Shown: positions 17,762 to 27,432 of the stretch, piece by piece | How positions within the stretch are numbered: position 1 is the stretch's first letter | Layout: each line of letters opens with the position of its first letter | Source: an uncultured Clostridia bacterium | GTDB lineage: Bacteria > Bacillota > Clostridia > Oscillospirales > Acutalibacteraceae | Direction: 5' to 3' | DNA: 64,000 bases | Assembly: GCA_947632335.1 (NCBI GenBank) | Contig: CANROX010000002.1 | Span: forward strand, 32,391-96,390 | Made by a program: the position numbers and the translations under genes | Notes under the pieces: generated by a model | Databases searched by the model: none | The model's input: only the letters and a program-made list of their open reading frames with translations | What the model was told of the DNA's origin: nothing

Positions 17762-18217
17762 TTATAAGGGCTTAATGCCAAAGAGGGAAAGTATTTGCAG
17801 AATAAGTCCGCACAGAACGGAGGCGGAAATTCCGTAAACCAGAACGGGCCCTGCTATTACAAACATCTTTACTCCAAGTCCCAGTACCAGACCTTCACTT
17901 TTAAATTCTATTGCAGGGGAAGCTATGGAGTTTGCAAAGCCTGTAATAGGTACAAGTGTTCCTGCACCGCCGTGTTTTGCAATATTGTCGTACCAACCGA
18001 TAAAGGTTAAAAGTATTCCTAAAAATACCAGGGTTACGGAAACCATACTGCCGGCATTGTCCTTGTTCATTCCAAGATACTGATAAAGGTTTTGGAAACC
18101 CTGCCCTATGGCGCAAATCAGTCCTCCGATAAGGAACGCCATTAGGCAGTCTTTCCAAATGGGACTATCGTGGCTGTATTTCTGTACCAGCTTGTCATAT
18201 TCTTTGTTTGAAATCAT
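17762..18217 (-). CDS. spoVAC: Stage V sporulation protein AC (SpoVAC)
   Basis: WKDCLMAFLIGGLICAIGQGFQNLYQYLG...GTLVPITGFANSIASPAIEFKSEGLVLGLGVKMF; ORF extends to 18247 but MISNKEYD start favoured. Confidence 0.85.
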   Translation of the reverse strand: MISNKEYDKLVQKYSHDSPIWKDCLMAFLIGGLICAIGQGFQNLYQYLGMNKDNAGSMVSVTLVFLGILLTFIGWYDNIAKHGGAGTLVPITGFANSIASPAIEFKSEGLVLGLGVKMFVIAGPVLVYGISASVLCGLILQILSLFGIKPL

Positions 18218-18343
18218 ACTATCACCTATGTATATCATTTCCAGCAAAGCTGAATATATGAATTTTTAATTTACTATTTTCTTTGCAGAAGTTTTGTAGT
18301 ATAATTAATGTGTATACATATGAAATATAGCAAGGGAATTAAT

Positions 18344-19462
18344 ATGCACTATTTAGATAACAGTGCCACAACGGCAGTCAGTAAGGATTCTGCCAAAAGG
18401 GCTTATGAAATAATGACAACGGAATACGGAAACCCCAGTTCTCTCCATAGTATGGGTTACAAAGCGTCTAAAATTCTTGAACAGGCAAGAAAAACCGTTG
18501 CCCTTTCTATGGGAGCAGAGGAAAAGGAGATTTTCTTTACCTCCGGCGGTACGGAGGGAAACAACCTTGCCGTCTTTGGAGCAGTTAACGCCCGAAAAAG
18601 GAGGGGGAACAAAATCGTTACAACTGCCATTGAGCACCCCTCTGTGTTGGAAAGTATGAAAGAGCTGGAAAACAGGGGTTTTGAAGTTGTATATCTAAAG
18701 CCTGTTGACGGTTCTGTTTCCATAAGACAGTTTATGGAGGCGGTTGACGAAAGGACAATCCTTGTTTCCGTAATGGCTGTCAACAATGAAACAGGACTGG
18801 TACTTCCTATAGACAAAATTCCTGCTGTTATAAAGAAGAAAAATTCCCCTGCCCTTTTCCACACGGATTTTGTTCAGGCATACGGAAAATTGCCCTGCAA
18901 GGTAAAGAAAATAGGGTGCGACCTGCTTACGGTTTCCGCCCACAAGGTTCACGCTCCAAAGGGCGTGGGCGCACTTTATATTAAGAGGGGAACAAAAATT
19001 ATTCCCAACACCTACGGAGGTATGCAGGAGGGAAAAATCCGTCCCGGCACAGAGGCTCTTCCCCTTATTGGTGCTTTCGGGGTTTCTGTGGAGGATTTTT
19101 CTATTGAAAAAAACAGGGAATATGTGCAGGACCTTAAAAACTACTGTATGGAAAAAATCGGAAATATAGAGGGTCTTGATGTAAACAGCACAGACTTTCC
19201 CTATATAATAAATGTATCCACAAACTGTATAATGAGCCAGACTATGCTTTCCTTCTTGGCAGACAACTATGATGTGTGCATAAGCTCAGGTTCTGCCTGT
19301 CACAAGGGGGAACTGAGCCATGTGCTGTCTGCGTATGGATATGACAGCAGGCGGATAAACTCCGCCCTTAGGATAAGCCTTTCAAAATATAACACAAGGG
19401 AAGATATTGACCAATTTATTTTGGGTATTAAAAAGGGTTTGGAGAAATTAGTAAGATTTTAA
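18344..19462 (+). CDS. Cysteine desulfurase (NifS/IscS family)
   Basis: YLDNSATTAVSK, FTSGGTEGNNLA, SAHKVHAPKGVGALY, SSGSACHKGELSHVL. Confidence 0.93.
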   Translation: MHYLDNSATTAVSKDSAKRAYEIMTTEYGNPSSLHSMGYKASKILEQARKTVALSMGAEEKEIFFTSGGTEGNNLAVFGAVNARKRRGNKIVTTAIEHPSVLESMKELENRGFEVVYLKPVDGSVSIRQFMEAVDERTILVSVMAVNNETGLVLPIDKIPAVIKKKNSPALFHTDFVQAYGKLPCKVKKIGCDLLTVSAHKVHAPKGVGALYIKRGTKIIPNTYGGMQEGKIRPGTEALPLIGAFGVSVEDFSIEKNREYVQDLKNYCMEKIGNIEGLDVNSTDFPYIINVSTNCIMSQTMLSFLADNYDVCISSGSACHKGELSHVLSAYGYDSRRINSALRISLSKYNTREDIDQFILGIKKGLEKLVRF

Positions 19463-19495
19463 AACAACACACATATAATAGAGAGTGATAAAATT

Positions 19496-20668
19496 ATGAA
19501 AGAAATCATCTTAATCAAGGTGGGAGAAATTGTCCTCAAGGGACTTAACAGAAAGTCCTTTGAAAATATGCTTATTAAAAATATAAAGCACGCCCTTACA
19601 GGTACATCCCAATGCAGGATAACATCGGCACAGTCAACAATATATGTTGAACCCTGTTATGATGACGCCGATATTGAGGATATTTGTGTCAGACTTAGCA
19701 AGGTTTTCGGCATTGTGGCATTCCACAGGGCGGCTGTTGCAGAAAAGTCTATGGAAAGCATTACGGAAACTGCTTTGGTTTATCTTGAGGATTATCTTGA
19801 AACTGCGGACACCTTTAAGGTGGAGGCAAAGAGAAGCGATAAAAAGTTTCCCCTTAAATCCCCGGAAATCAGCAGGGAGCTGGGCGGAAAAATTTTGGAG
19901 AAGTTCAGTCATCTTACAGTTGATGTTCACAATCCGGATGTTCAGGTCACAGTAGAGGTTCGTGACTTCGGAGCATATATCCACGCAGGGGTTATAAAGG
20001 GTGCAGGGGGTGTTCCCGTTGGCTCCAGCGGAAACGGCACTATCCTTATTAGCGGAGGTATTGATTCCCCTGTTGCGGCCTGGATGATGGCAAAGCGTGG
20101 ACTGAGTCTTAATGCTGTTCACTTTGCTTCACCTCCATATACTTCACTTCGGGCAGAGGACAAGGTGGTAAGACTTCTAAAAAAGGTTGCCTCATATGCA
20201 GGCAATATTACAATGTATACAGTACCTTTTACGGAAATTCAGGAAAAAATTAAGAATGACTGCCCCCAGGAGCTTTTTACAATTATTATGAGAAGGCTTA
20301 TGATGGAAATATCCCAGCGTATTGCGATGAAAACCCACAGCTCCTGCCTTATTACAGGAGAAAGTCTGGGACAGGTTGCCTCTCAAACAATGCAGGCCAT
20401 TGTAACTACTGACGAGGCTGCGGATATGGTGGTTTTCAGACCCCTTATCGGTATGGATAAGGAGGAGATTATAAGAATTTCCCGCAGAATTGATACATTT
20501 GATATATCCATTGAACCCTACGAGGACTGCTGTACCGTTTTTACACCAAAGCATCCCCGTACAAGGCCTGTTCTCAAATATGTTAAAGAGGTACAGGAAA
20601 ATGCAGGCTTTGATGAAATGATTGAAACCGCAATCAACAATTTAAAGGTGACAAAGATTACACCTTAA
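19496..20668 (+). CDS. thiI: tRNA 4-thiouridine sulfurtransferase ThiI
   Basis: THUMP domain plus ISGGIDSPVAAWMMAKRG PP-loop; adjacent to cysteine desulfurase. Confidence 0.93.
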   Translation: MKEIILIKVGEIVLKGLNRKSFENMLIKNIKHALTGTSQCRITSAQSTIYVEPCYDDADIEDICVRLSKVFGIVAFHRAAVAEKSMESITETALVYLEDYLETADTFKVEAKRSDKKFPLKSPEISRELGGKILEKFSHLTVDVHNPDVQVTVEVRDFGAYIHAGVIKGAGGVPVGSSGNGTILISGGIDSPVAAWMMAKRGLSLNAVHFASPPYTSLRAEDKVVRLLKKVASYAGNITMYTVPFTEIQEKIKNDCPQELFTIIMRRLMMEISQRIAMKTHSSCLITGESLGQVASQTMQAIVTTDEAADMVVFRPLIGMDKEEIIRISRRIDTFDISIEPYEDCCTVFTPKHPRTRPVLKYVKEVQENAGFDEMIETAINNLKVTKITP

Positions 20669-20694
20669 TATTTTAAAAATTTTTGGAGAAAAAA

Positions 20695-22827
20695 ATGAAG
20701 GTATTATTTCTTTTTAATGAAGAAATAAAAGTGAATATAGGAGGTTCTGTTCTCAACGGCAGGGAAACAGGTGCAGAGGGGTTTGACTTGTCCTATGAGA
20801 TTAATCCAAAATCCCTTTTAAAAGCTGTCAGGGAGGTTCTCCCAAAGGGAGATATAGAGGAAATTGTCACCGCCGGACTTCCCAAATCTGAAAGAAAATT
20901 CCGCAAAATCTATGCCAACACCATAGACTACCTTGAAAAACAGCTAAACCTTAATAGAGAGGGTCTTCCTCCAAAAAAAGAACCTGAAAAGAAAACCTTT
21001 GATATTACAGAAAAGGATAGGGAAATTCTAAAGAAAAAAGATGTTTCCAAGCTGGAAATTGCCTATGTGAATTTTAAACCAAAGGCAAAAAAACTTCTCT
21101 TTAATATTAAGGCAAGGTGGAAATACCTGCGTGACAGTACATATTTTAAAAAGAAAATTCCTGTATACGAAAATGACCTTGGCTTTGCCTTTGAGGTTTT
21201 GGGGATAAAATTTTTCTCTTTGGAAAAGGCAGATAAAACCTGTCTGAAATCTATGGGAAAATTCCTTGAAAAAAACCTGAAGGAAAATAAGGAATACATA
21301 GTTAAAGAATATGACACAAGGGCAAAGACCTTTATTGCCAACAGAGTACCCCTTAGAACAGATGAAAAAAGAGAGGTTATCCGCAAGGCTGTTCAGACAG
21401 TTGCAGTTATAGCTTTTGTTGCAGCAGGGTCATATCTTCTCTACAACAGCGTATATAAATCGGCGGAGAATACCGCCATACAGTCGGAAATTCAGTCCAT
21501 TTACTATGACGGCGACACTTCAAAGACTGTTACAGAAGAGGAAAGAATTAAGAACTTTAAAAAGCTAAAGGACATTAACAGCGAAATTGTGGCATGGATA
21601 AATGTGCCCCACACCAACATCGACTATCCCGTACTTTTCCACAAAGAGGACACCCTGAAAAGCCAATACTATCTTTACAATAATTACGAAAAAAACTATT
21701 CTGACTACGGAAGTATATTTATAGATTTCCGCAGTGAAAAGGGTGCCAAAAGCAAAAATGTTGTTATGCACGGCCACCATATGATGGACGGCAGTATGTT
21801 TTCCAATCTTCTCAAATACGGAAAGACCTCAATAGATATGGACTTTTACAAAAAATCCCCAACCTTTACACTAAGTACGCCTGATGAGGGAGATGTGGTT
21901 TACAAAATAATTTCTGTTTTCAAAACCACAGGGGACAAGAACAGCTCCGGTTTCTTCAACTATATTCAGGGCGACTTTGGCAGTGATGCGGAATTTATGA
22001 ACTATGTTTACAATGTAAGGGTAAGGTCAATGGTAAACTGTCCTGTTGATGTAAACGAAAAGGATAAGCTTGCCACCCTTTCAACCTGCTCCTATGAAGT
22101 GAACAGCAACTACAGAACAGTTGTTGTAGGCAGAAAGGTACGGGCGGGAGAAAGCAAAAATGTTATTTCCGCAAATGCAAAGAAAAATCCAAACCCCTAT
22201 TTCCCCAATGATTTCTACTGGAGGTTTGGAGGCACACAGCCGAAAATTTCCACCTTTAAGTCGGAATATAAAAAGGGCAATATTGACTGGTACGACGGCA
22301 GGGGAAAGCTAAAGGGCAAAGAGGCTTTGACAGGAGGTAAGTTTGTTCAGGAAAGGACAACTACCACAAAGCCCTCAACATCAGCATCTACCTCTACCAC
22401 AAAGCCTACAACTTCTACAACAAAGCCAAAGCCAAAATACTATACAGTGAAATTCCTTGATTCAAAGGGAAAGGTTATTTCCAGTCAGAGGGTAAAGGAA
22501 AACAGTAGTGCAAAGCCTCCAAAGGCTCCGAAAAAGGCGTCTACTAAGTATTACAAATATTCCTTTATTCATTGGAGCAGGTCATACAGAAATGTTAAAT
22601 CCAACATAACTGTAAAGCCTATATATCGCAGTATAAAAATTCCACAGCCCACAAAACCCTCTAAACCAAAAAAGCCTAAGGTTAAGCCTACTAAGCCTAA
22701 ACCTACCGCAAAACCCAAACCAACCACACGGCCTGTGCCTACAACAAGGAAGCCTGCCCCTACTAAGCCCACTACTACGGCAACAGAGCCTACCGTTGCA
22801 AGGACAGAAGTTCAGGAGGAGCCATAA
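20695..22827 (+). CDS. Class-B-like sortase with large cytosolic N-terminal region and Thr/Pro/Lys-rich C-terminal extension
   Basis: Sortase core INVPHTNIDYPVLF...NVVMHGHHMMDGSMFSNL...ATLSTCSYEVNSNYRTVVVGRKV; single TM VAVIAFVAAGSYLLYNSVY after ~230 aa; C-terminal YTVKFLDSKGKVISSQRVKE...-like domain and TKP repeats. ATG at 20695 with GGAG upstream. Confidence 0.85.
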   Translation: MKVLFLFNEEIKVNIGGSVLNGRETGAEGFDLSYEINPKSLLKAVREVLPKGDIEEIVTAGLPKSERKFRKIYANTIDYLEKQLNLNREGLPPKKEPEKKTFDITEKDREILKKKDVSKLEIAYVNFKPKAKKLLFNIKARWKYLRDSTYFKKKIPVYENDLGFAFEVLGIKFFSLEKADKTCLKSMGKFLEKNLKENKEYIVKEYDTRAKTFIANRVPLRTDEKREVIRKAVQTVAVIAFVAAGSYLLYNSVYKSAENTAIQSEIQSIYYDGDTSKTVTEEERIKNFKKLKDINSEIVAWINVPHTNIDYPVLFHKEDTLKSQYYLYNNYEKNYSDYGSIFIDFRSEKGAKSKNVVMHGHHMMDGSMFSNLLKYGKTSIDMDFYKKSPTFTLSTPDEGDVVYKIISVFKTTGDKNSSGFFNYIQGDFGSDAEFMNYVYNVRVRSMVNCPVDVNEKDKLATLSTCSYEVNSNYRTVVVGRKVRAGESKNVISANAKKNPNPYFPNDFYWRFGGTQPKISTFKSEYKKGNIDWYDGRGKLKGKEALTGGKFVQERTTTTKPSTSASTSTTKPTTSTTKPKPKYYTVKFLDSKGKVISSQRVKENSSAKPPKAPKKASTKYYKYSFIHWSRSYRNVKSNITVKPIYRSIKIPQPTKPSKPKKPKVKPTKPKPTAKPKPTTRPVPTTRKPAPTKPTTTATEPTVARTEVQEEP

Positions 22828-23250
22828 ATGAAATGTGATATTGTTTTCTATCTGGCAAAGAAAACCGCATTGTGTGAAAAAACACTTAATGAGATTTTTA
22901 AGGAGCGGAAGTATGAGATAAATACCGTTACCGCCTCCACTAATCCCGAAAGTCTTGGTATGCAGCTTAACGGTCACCTTCAGTGCGTTAATCTTGTTAT
23001 AATTATAGGAGGGCTTAAAACTAAGGATGTAAGGGGCATATCCAATGTTTTTTCCAAAGCACTTGCCAACTCCTCTACAGAGATAATACCCAAAAGAATT
23101 AAAAACCCTGTAGGGGAAAATGACGGATATATAATGCGAAGCGGCAGACAGACAATTATCTGCCTGCCTGATAATCCAGAGGAAATGGAAAATATGCTTG
23201 ACAAGGTTATGCTGGATTATCTGGACTGCGTTTACAAAAATGATATATAA
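22828..23250 (+). CDS. Uncharacterized protein, possible MoaB/CinA-like (molybdopterin-binding fold) domain
   Basis: LVIIIGGLKTKDVRG...GENDGYIMRSGRQTIICLPDNPEEMENMLDKV resembles CinA/MoaB C-terminal pattern; stop/start adjacent to sortase gene. Confidence 0.4.
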   Translation: MKCDIVFYLAKKTALCEKTLNEIFKERKYEINTVTASTNPESLGMQLNGHLQCVNLVIIIGGLKTKDVRGISNVFSKALANSSTEIIPKRIKNPVGENDGYIMRSGRQTIICLPDNPEEMENMLDKVMLDYLDCVYKNDI

Positions 23251-23337
23251 AAATCCTTTTTGAAAAATACCAAAACTAACAACGGTGTCGGGTGTTTAGA
23301 TATGTATTATCACAGGTAAAAAAAGGAAAATAAAAAA

Positions 23338-23367
23338 TGCCTTACAGGTAAAAATTCCTGTAAGGCA
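23338..23367 (+). terminator. Intrinsic terminator
   Basis: TGCCTTACAGG-taaaaatt-CCTGTAAGGCA followed by TTATTTT. Confidence 0.75.
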
Positions 23368-23416
23368 TTATTTTATGTAAAAAAACAGGGTTTTATCACA
23401 AAAATGCGAAAAACCC

Positions 23417-23445
23417 TTGACATATCTATAATTTTCCTTTATAAT
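23417..23445 (+). promoter_or_regulatory. Consensus sigma-A promoter for rpoBC
   Basis: TTGACA (23417-23422), 17 bp spacer, TATAAT (23440-23445). Confidence 0.85.
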
Positions 23446-23480
23446 GGTTTGGCATAATATCATGCGGTAGTGTCGCTTAT

Positions 23481-23536
23481 CCCATTTAACTATGGGTGAA
23501 TATTACCACAAGTGAGGTAACTTGTCAAGTGGTAAT
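23481..23536 (+). promoter_or_regulatory. Structured 5' leader of rpoBC (two hairpins)
   Basis: CCCAT-ttaact-ATGGG, then ATTACCAC-AAGT-gaggta-ACTT-gtcaa-GTGGTAAT. Confidence 0.4.
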
Positions 23537-23614
23537 TTGTATAAATACATCAAAAGAGGGACTCTGCCCAACATATTTTAAAGTAGTGCAAATATAGAAA
23601 AGGAGTGAACTAAA

Positions 23615-26600
23615 GTGGTAGATGTCAAACCGGTTAAGCTCGGCAGAAGCGAAAGAATGTCTTTTGGCAAGATTGATGAAGTTATTGAAATGCCTCATCT
23701 TCTTGATATTCAGAAGAAATCTTACCAGTGGTTCCTTGAGGAAGGCTTAAAGGAAGTTTTCAAAGATGTATCAGGTATTACTGACTACACAGGAAACCTT
23801 GTGCTTGACTTTATGGACTATGAGCTGGACATTGAAAAGCCGAATTACTCAGTTATTGAGTGTAAAGAAAGAGACGCCACATACTCTGCAGCTCTCAGGG
23901 TAACAGCAAGACTTTTAAATAAGGAAACAGGTGAAATCAAGGAATCCAATGTATTTATGGGTGATTTCCCCCTTATGACCGACAGCGGCACATTTGTTAT
24001 TAACGGCGCTGAAAGAGTTATTGTTTCCCAGCTTGTGAGAAGTCCCGGTGTTTACTACAAAATGGAACATGACAAAACAGGTAAGGAGCTTTACTCCTCA
24101 ACTGTAATTCCAAACCGCGGTGCATGGCTGGAGTATGAAAACGACATTAACGATGTTTTCTATGTTCGTATAGACAAGAACAGAAAAATTCCCGTAACAG
24201 TATTTATAAGAGCTCTTATTGGTCTTGAAGCACTTCTAAAGGACAGGGAAGAGAAAGAGGCAAACGGAGAAAAATGGAGTCCGGAAGATGTTGACCTTAC
24301 CGTAATAGGCAAGGACGGAGAAATTGTAGATATCTTTGATTTAGACGACAGAATCAAGGCTACTATTGAAAAGGACACCACTACCAATGCAGAGGAGGGT
24401 TTACTTGAAGTTTATAAGAAGTTAAGACCCTCTGAACCTCCTACAGTAGAATCTGCCATGACACACCTTTCTAATCTGTTCTTTGACGACAGAAGATATG
24501 ATATGTCAAAGGTAGGCAGATATAAATATAACAAAAAGTTAGGCATTTCCCAGCGCCTTGCAGACCAGGTCCTTGCCTCTCCTGTTGCAAACCCAAGAAC
24601 CGGCGAGGTTATGGCCCTCCCTGATGAGAAAATCACCAGAGAAAAGGCAATGGAAATTGAAAATGCAGGTGTTACTCTTGCATTTGTTAAGAGAGATGAC
24701 GACACCCCTGTAAGAATTATTTCCAACGGTATGGTTGACATTAAGGGATATGTTAATTTTGACGCCAAAAAGGAATGTAATATTAACGAAAAGGTCAGAG
24801 CCTCTGTTCTGTTCCCCATTCTTGATGAGTGTGAAACAGAGGAAGAGCTAAAGGAGGCCCTTATTGACAACAGGCCGCAGCTTATTCCTAACTATATTAC
24901 TATTGACGATATATTTGCTACTATTAACTATATGAACACCCTTGCCCAGGGCATTGGTGTAACTGACGATATTGACCACCTTGGCAACAGAAGAATCCGC
25001 TGCGTAGGTGAGCTTTTACAAAACCAATTCAGAATAGGCTTTAGCCGTCTTGAAAGGGTTATCAGAGAAAGAATGACTCTCCAGGCACAGGACCCTGAGG
25101 CTCTTTCTCCAAATACACTAATAAATATCCGTCCTGTAACTGCGGCAATCAGAGAATTTTTCGGAAGTTCTCCACTTTCACAGTTTATGGACCAGAACAA
25201 CCCTCTTGCAGAGCTTACTCACAAGAGAAGACTTTCAGCCCTTGGCCCCGGCGGTCTTTCACGAGACAGAGCAGGCTTTGAGGTTCGAGATGTTCACTAC
25301 ACACATTATGGTCGTATGTGTCCTATTGAAACTCCTGAAGGTCCTAATATTGGTCTTATTTCCTATCTTGCTACCTTTGCAAAGATAAACGAATACGGCT
25401 TTGTAGAGGCTCCTTACAGAAAGATTGACAAGGAAACAGGTATTGTCACAGACCAGGTTGTATATATGACAGCCGATGTTGAGGACGAATATACTATTGC
25501 ACAGGCCAACGAGCCTTTGGACGAAAACGGCCGTTTCCTAAATAAAAAAGTTGTCGGACGATGCAGAGAAGAATTTGTGGAGCTTAAACCGGAGGCATTC
25601 GACTTTATGGATATTTCTCCGAAAATGGTTGTTTCGGTTGCCACATCTCTCATTCCTTTCCTTGAAAATGACGACGCAAACCGTGCCCTTATGGGTGCCA
25701 ACATGCAAAGACAGGCTGTTCCTCTCCTTGTTACAGAGGCTCCTATTGTGGGTACCGGTATGGAATACAAAGCAGGGGTAGACTCAGGAGTATGTATACT
25801 TGCTGAGGAGGACGGTATTGTCCTAAGCGTTTCTGCTGATAACATTTGTGTTCAGTACGACAGCGGCAGGATTCAAAACTTTGATGTAATTAAGTTCCTG
25901 CGTTCAAACCAGAGTACCTGCATTAACCAAATCCCTGTTGTTGACAGAGGACAGAGGGTTAAAAAGGGCGAGGTTCTTGCCGACGGACCTGCAACAGATA
26001 ACGGAGAGCTTGCCCTTGGTAAAAATGCCCTTATCGGCTTTATGACATGGGAAGGTTACAACTACGAGGACGCCGTTCTTATTAATGAAAAAATTGTCCG
26101 TGATGATGTTTACACATCTATCCATATAGAAGAACACGAAACAGAGGCTCGTGACACCAAACTTGGCGCTGAAGAAATTACCAGAGATATTCCAAATGTG
26201 GGCGAGGATATGCTTAAAGATTTGGACGAGGACGGTATAATCCACATTGGCGCAGAGGTTCGTTCAGGAGATATACTTGTTGGTAAGGTAACGCCAAAGG
26301 GTGAAACTGAGCTTACAGCCGAGGAAAGACTTTTAAGGGCTATCTTCGGTGAAAAGGCAAGGGAAGTCAGAGATACCTCCCTTAGAGTGCCTCACGGCGA
26401 AACAGGTATTGTTGTTGATGTTAAGGTGTTTACACGAGAGGACAGCGCCTCTGAATTACAGCCCGGCGTAAACAAGGTTGTAAGGGTGTATCTTGCACAG
26501 AAGAGAAAAATCTCGGTGGGCGATAAAATGGCAGGCCGTCACGGTAACAAGGGTGTTGTTTCCAGAATTTTACCACAGGAGGATATGCCTTTCCTGCCGG

Positions 26601-27415
26601 ACGGTACTCCCCTTGATATTGTTCTTAATCCTTTGGGCGTTCCTTCCCGTATGAATATCGGTCAGGTTCTTGAGGTGCATCTTGGCTATGCGGCAAAGGC
26701 TCTTGGCTGGAAGATTATGACACCTGTATTTGACGGCGCACACGAGCAGGATATTTTCCAGTGCCTCAAGGACGCGGGTTACAGCGAGGACGGTAAAACA
26801 TGGCTTATTGACGGAAGAACAGGTGAAAGATTTGATAACCCTGTTACAGTGGGTTATATGTATTACCTTAAACTCCATCACCTTGTTGACGACAAAATTC
26901 ACGCCCGTTCAACAGGTCCATATTCCCTGGTTACACAGCAGCCTCTGGGCGGTAAGGCTCAGTTTGGCGGTCAGCGTTTTGGTGAAATGGAAGTTTGGGC
27001 ACTTGAAGCCTACGGCGCAGCTTACACGCTACAGGAAATTCTTACAGTTAAGTCTGACGATGTTGTGGGCCGTGTTAAAACCTATGAGGCAATCGTTAAG
27101 GGTCAGAATATTCCTACACCGGGTATTCCCGAATCCTTTAAGGTTCTTATTAAGGAACTCCAGTCCCTTGCACTTGATGTTAAGGTGCTTGATGAATACC
27201 AGAATGAAATAGACCTTAAACAGCAGTTTGATGATGATATTCCCTCTGTAGCTGAAAGCGACGAATCCCTTGAGGAAGAAGAGGTTATGACAACAATGGA
27301 GGGCTTTGTACTTGACGAGGATTCCGAAGAGGGCAATATGTTTGACGAAAGCGGAATTGTTGAAGACATTGAGGATATGGTGAACTTCGACGATTTCGGT
27401 TCAGATGAACTTTAA
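23615..27415 (+). CDS. rpoB: RNA polymerase beta subunit
   Basis: Full-length Rpo[64 protein letters not shown] start. Confidence 0.98.
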   Translation: MVDVKPVKLGRSERMSFGKIDEVIEMPHLLDIQKKSYQWFLEEGLKEVFKDVSGITDYTGNLVLDFMDYELDIEKPNYSVIECKERDATYSAALRVTARLLNKETGEIKESNVFMGDFPLMTDSGTFVINGAERVIVSQLVRSPGVYYKMEHDKTGKELYSSTVIPNRGAWLEYENDINDVFYVRIDKNRKIPVTVFIRALIGLEALLKDREEKEANGEKWSPEDVDLTVIGKDGEIVDIFDLDDRIKATIEKDTTTNAEEGLLEVYKKLRPSEPPTVESAMTHLSNLFFDDRRYDMSKVGRYKYNKKLGISQRLADQVLASPVANPRTGEVMALPDEKITREKAMEIENAGVTLAFVKRDDDTPVRIISNGMVDIKGYVNFDAKKECNINEKVRASVLFPILDECETEEELKEALIDNRPQLIPNYITIDDIFATINYMNTLAQGIGVTDDIDHLGNRRIRCVGELLQNQFRIGFSRLERVIRERMTLQAQDPEALSPNTLINIRPVTAAIREFFGSSPLSQFMDQNNPLAELTHKRRLSALGPGGLSRDRAGFEVRDVHYTHYGRMCPIETPEGPNIGLISYLATFAKINEYGFVEAPYRKIDKETGIVTDQVVYMTADVEDEYTIAQANEPLDENGRFLNKKVVGRCREEFVELKPEAFDFMDISPKMVVSVATSLIPFLENDDANRALMGANMQRQAVPLLVTEAPIVGTGMEYKAGVDSGVCILAEEDGIVLSVSADNICVQYDSGRIQNFDVIKFLRSNQSTCINQIPVVDRGQRVKKGEVLADGPATDNGELALGKNALIGFMTWEGYNYEDAVLINEKIVRDDVYTSIHIEEHETEARDTKLGAEEITRDIPNVGEDMLKDLDEDGIIHIGAEVRSGDILVGKVTPKGETELTAEERLLRAIFGEKAREVRDTSLRVPHGETGIVVDVKVFTREDSASELQPGVNKVVRVYLAQKRKISVGDKMAGRHGNKGVVSRILPQEDMPFLPDGTPLDIVLNPLGVPSRMNIGQVLEVHLGYAAKALGWKIMTPVFDGAHEQDIFQCLKDAGYSEDGKTWLIDGRTGERFDNPVTVGYMYYLKLHHLVDDKIHARSTGPYSLVTQQPLGGKAQFGGQRFGEMEVWALEAYGAAYTLQEILTVKSDDVVGRVKTYEAIVKGQNIPTPGIPESFKVLIKELQSLALDVKVLDEYQNEIDLKQQFDDDIPSVAESDESLEEEEVMTTMEGFVLDEDSEEGNMFDESGIVEDIEDMVNFDDFGSDEL

Positions 27416-27432
27416 TAAGGAGGCAGTTATAA

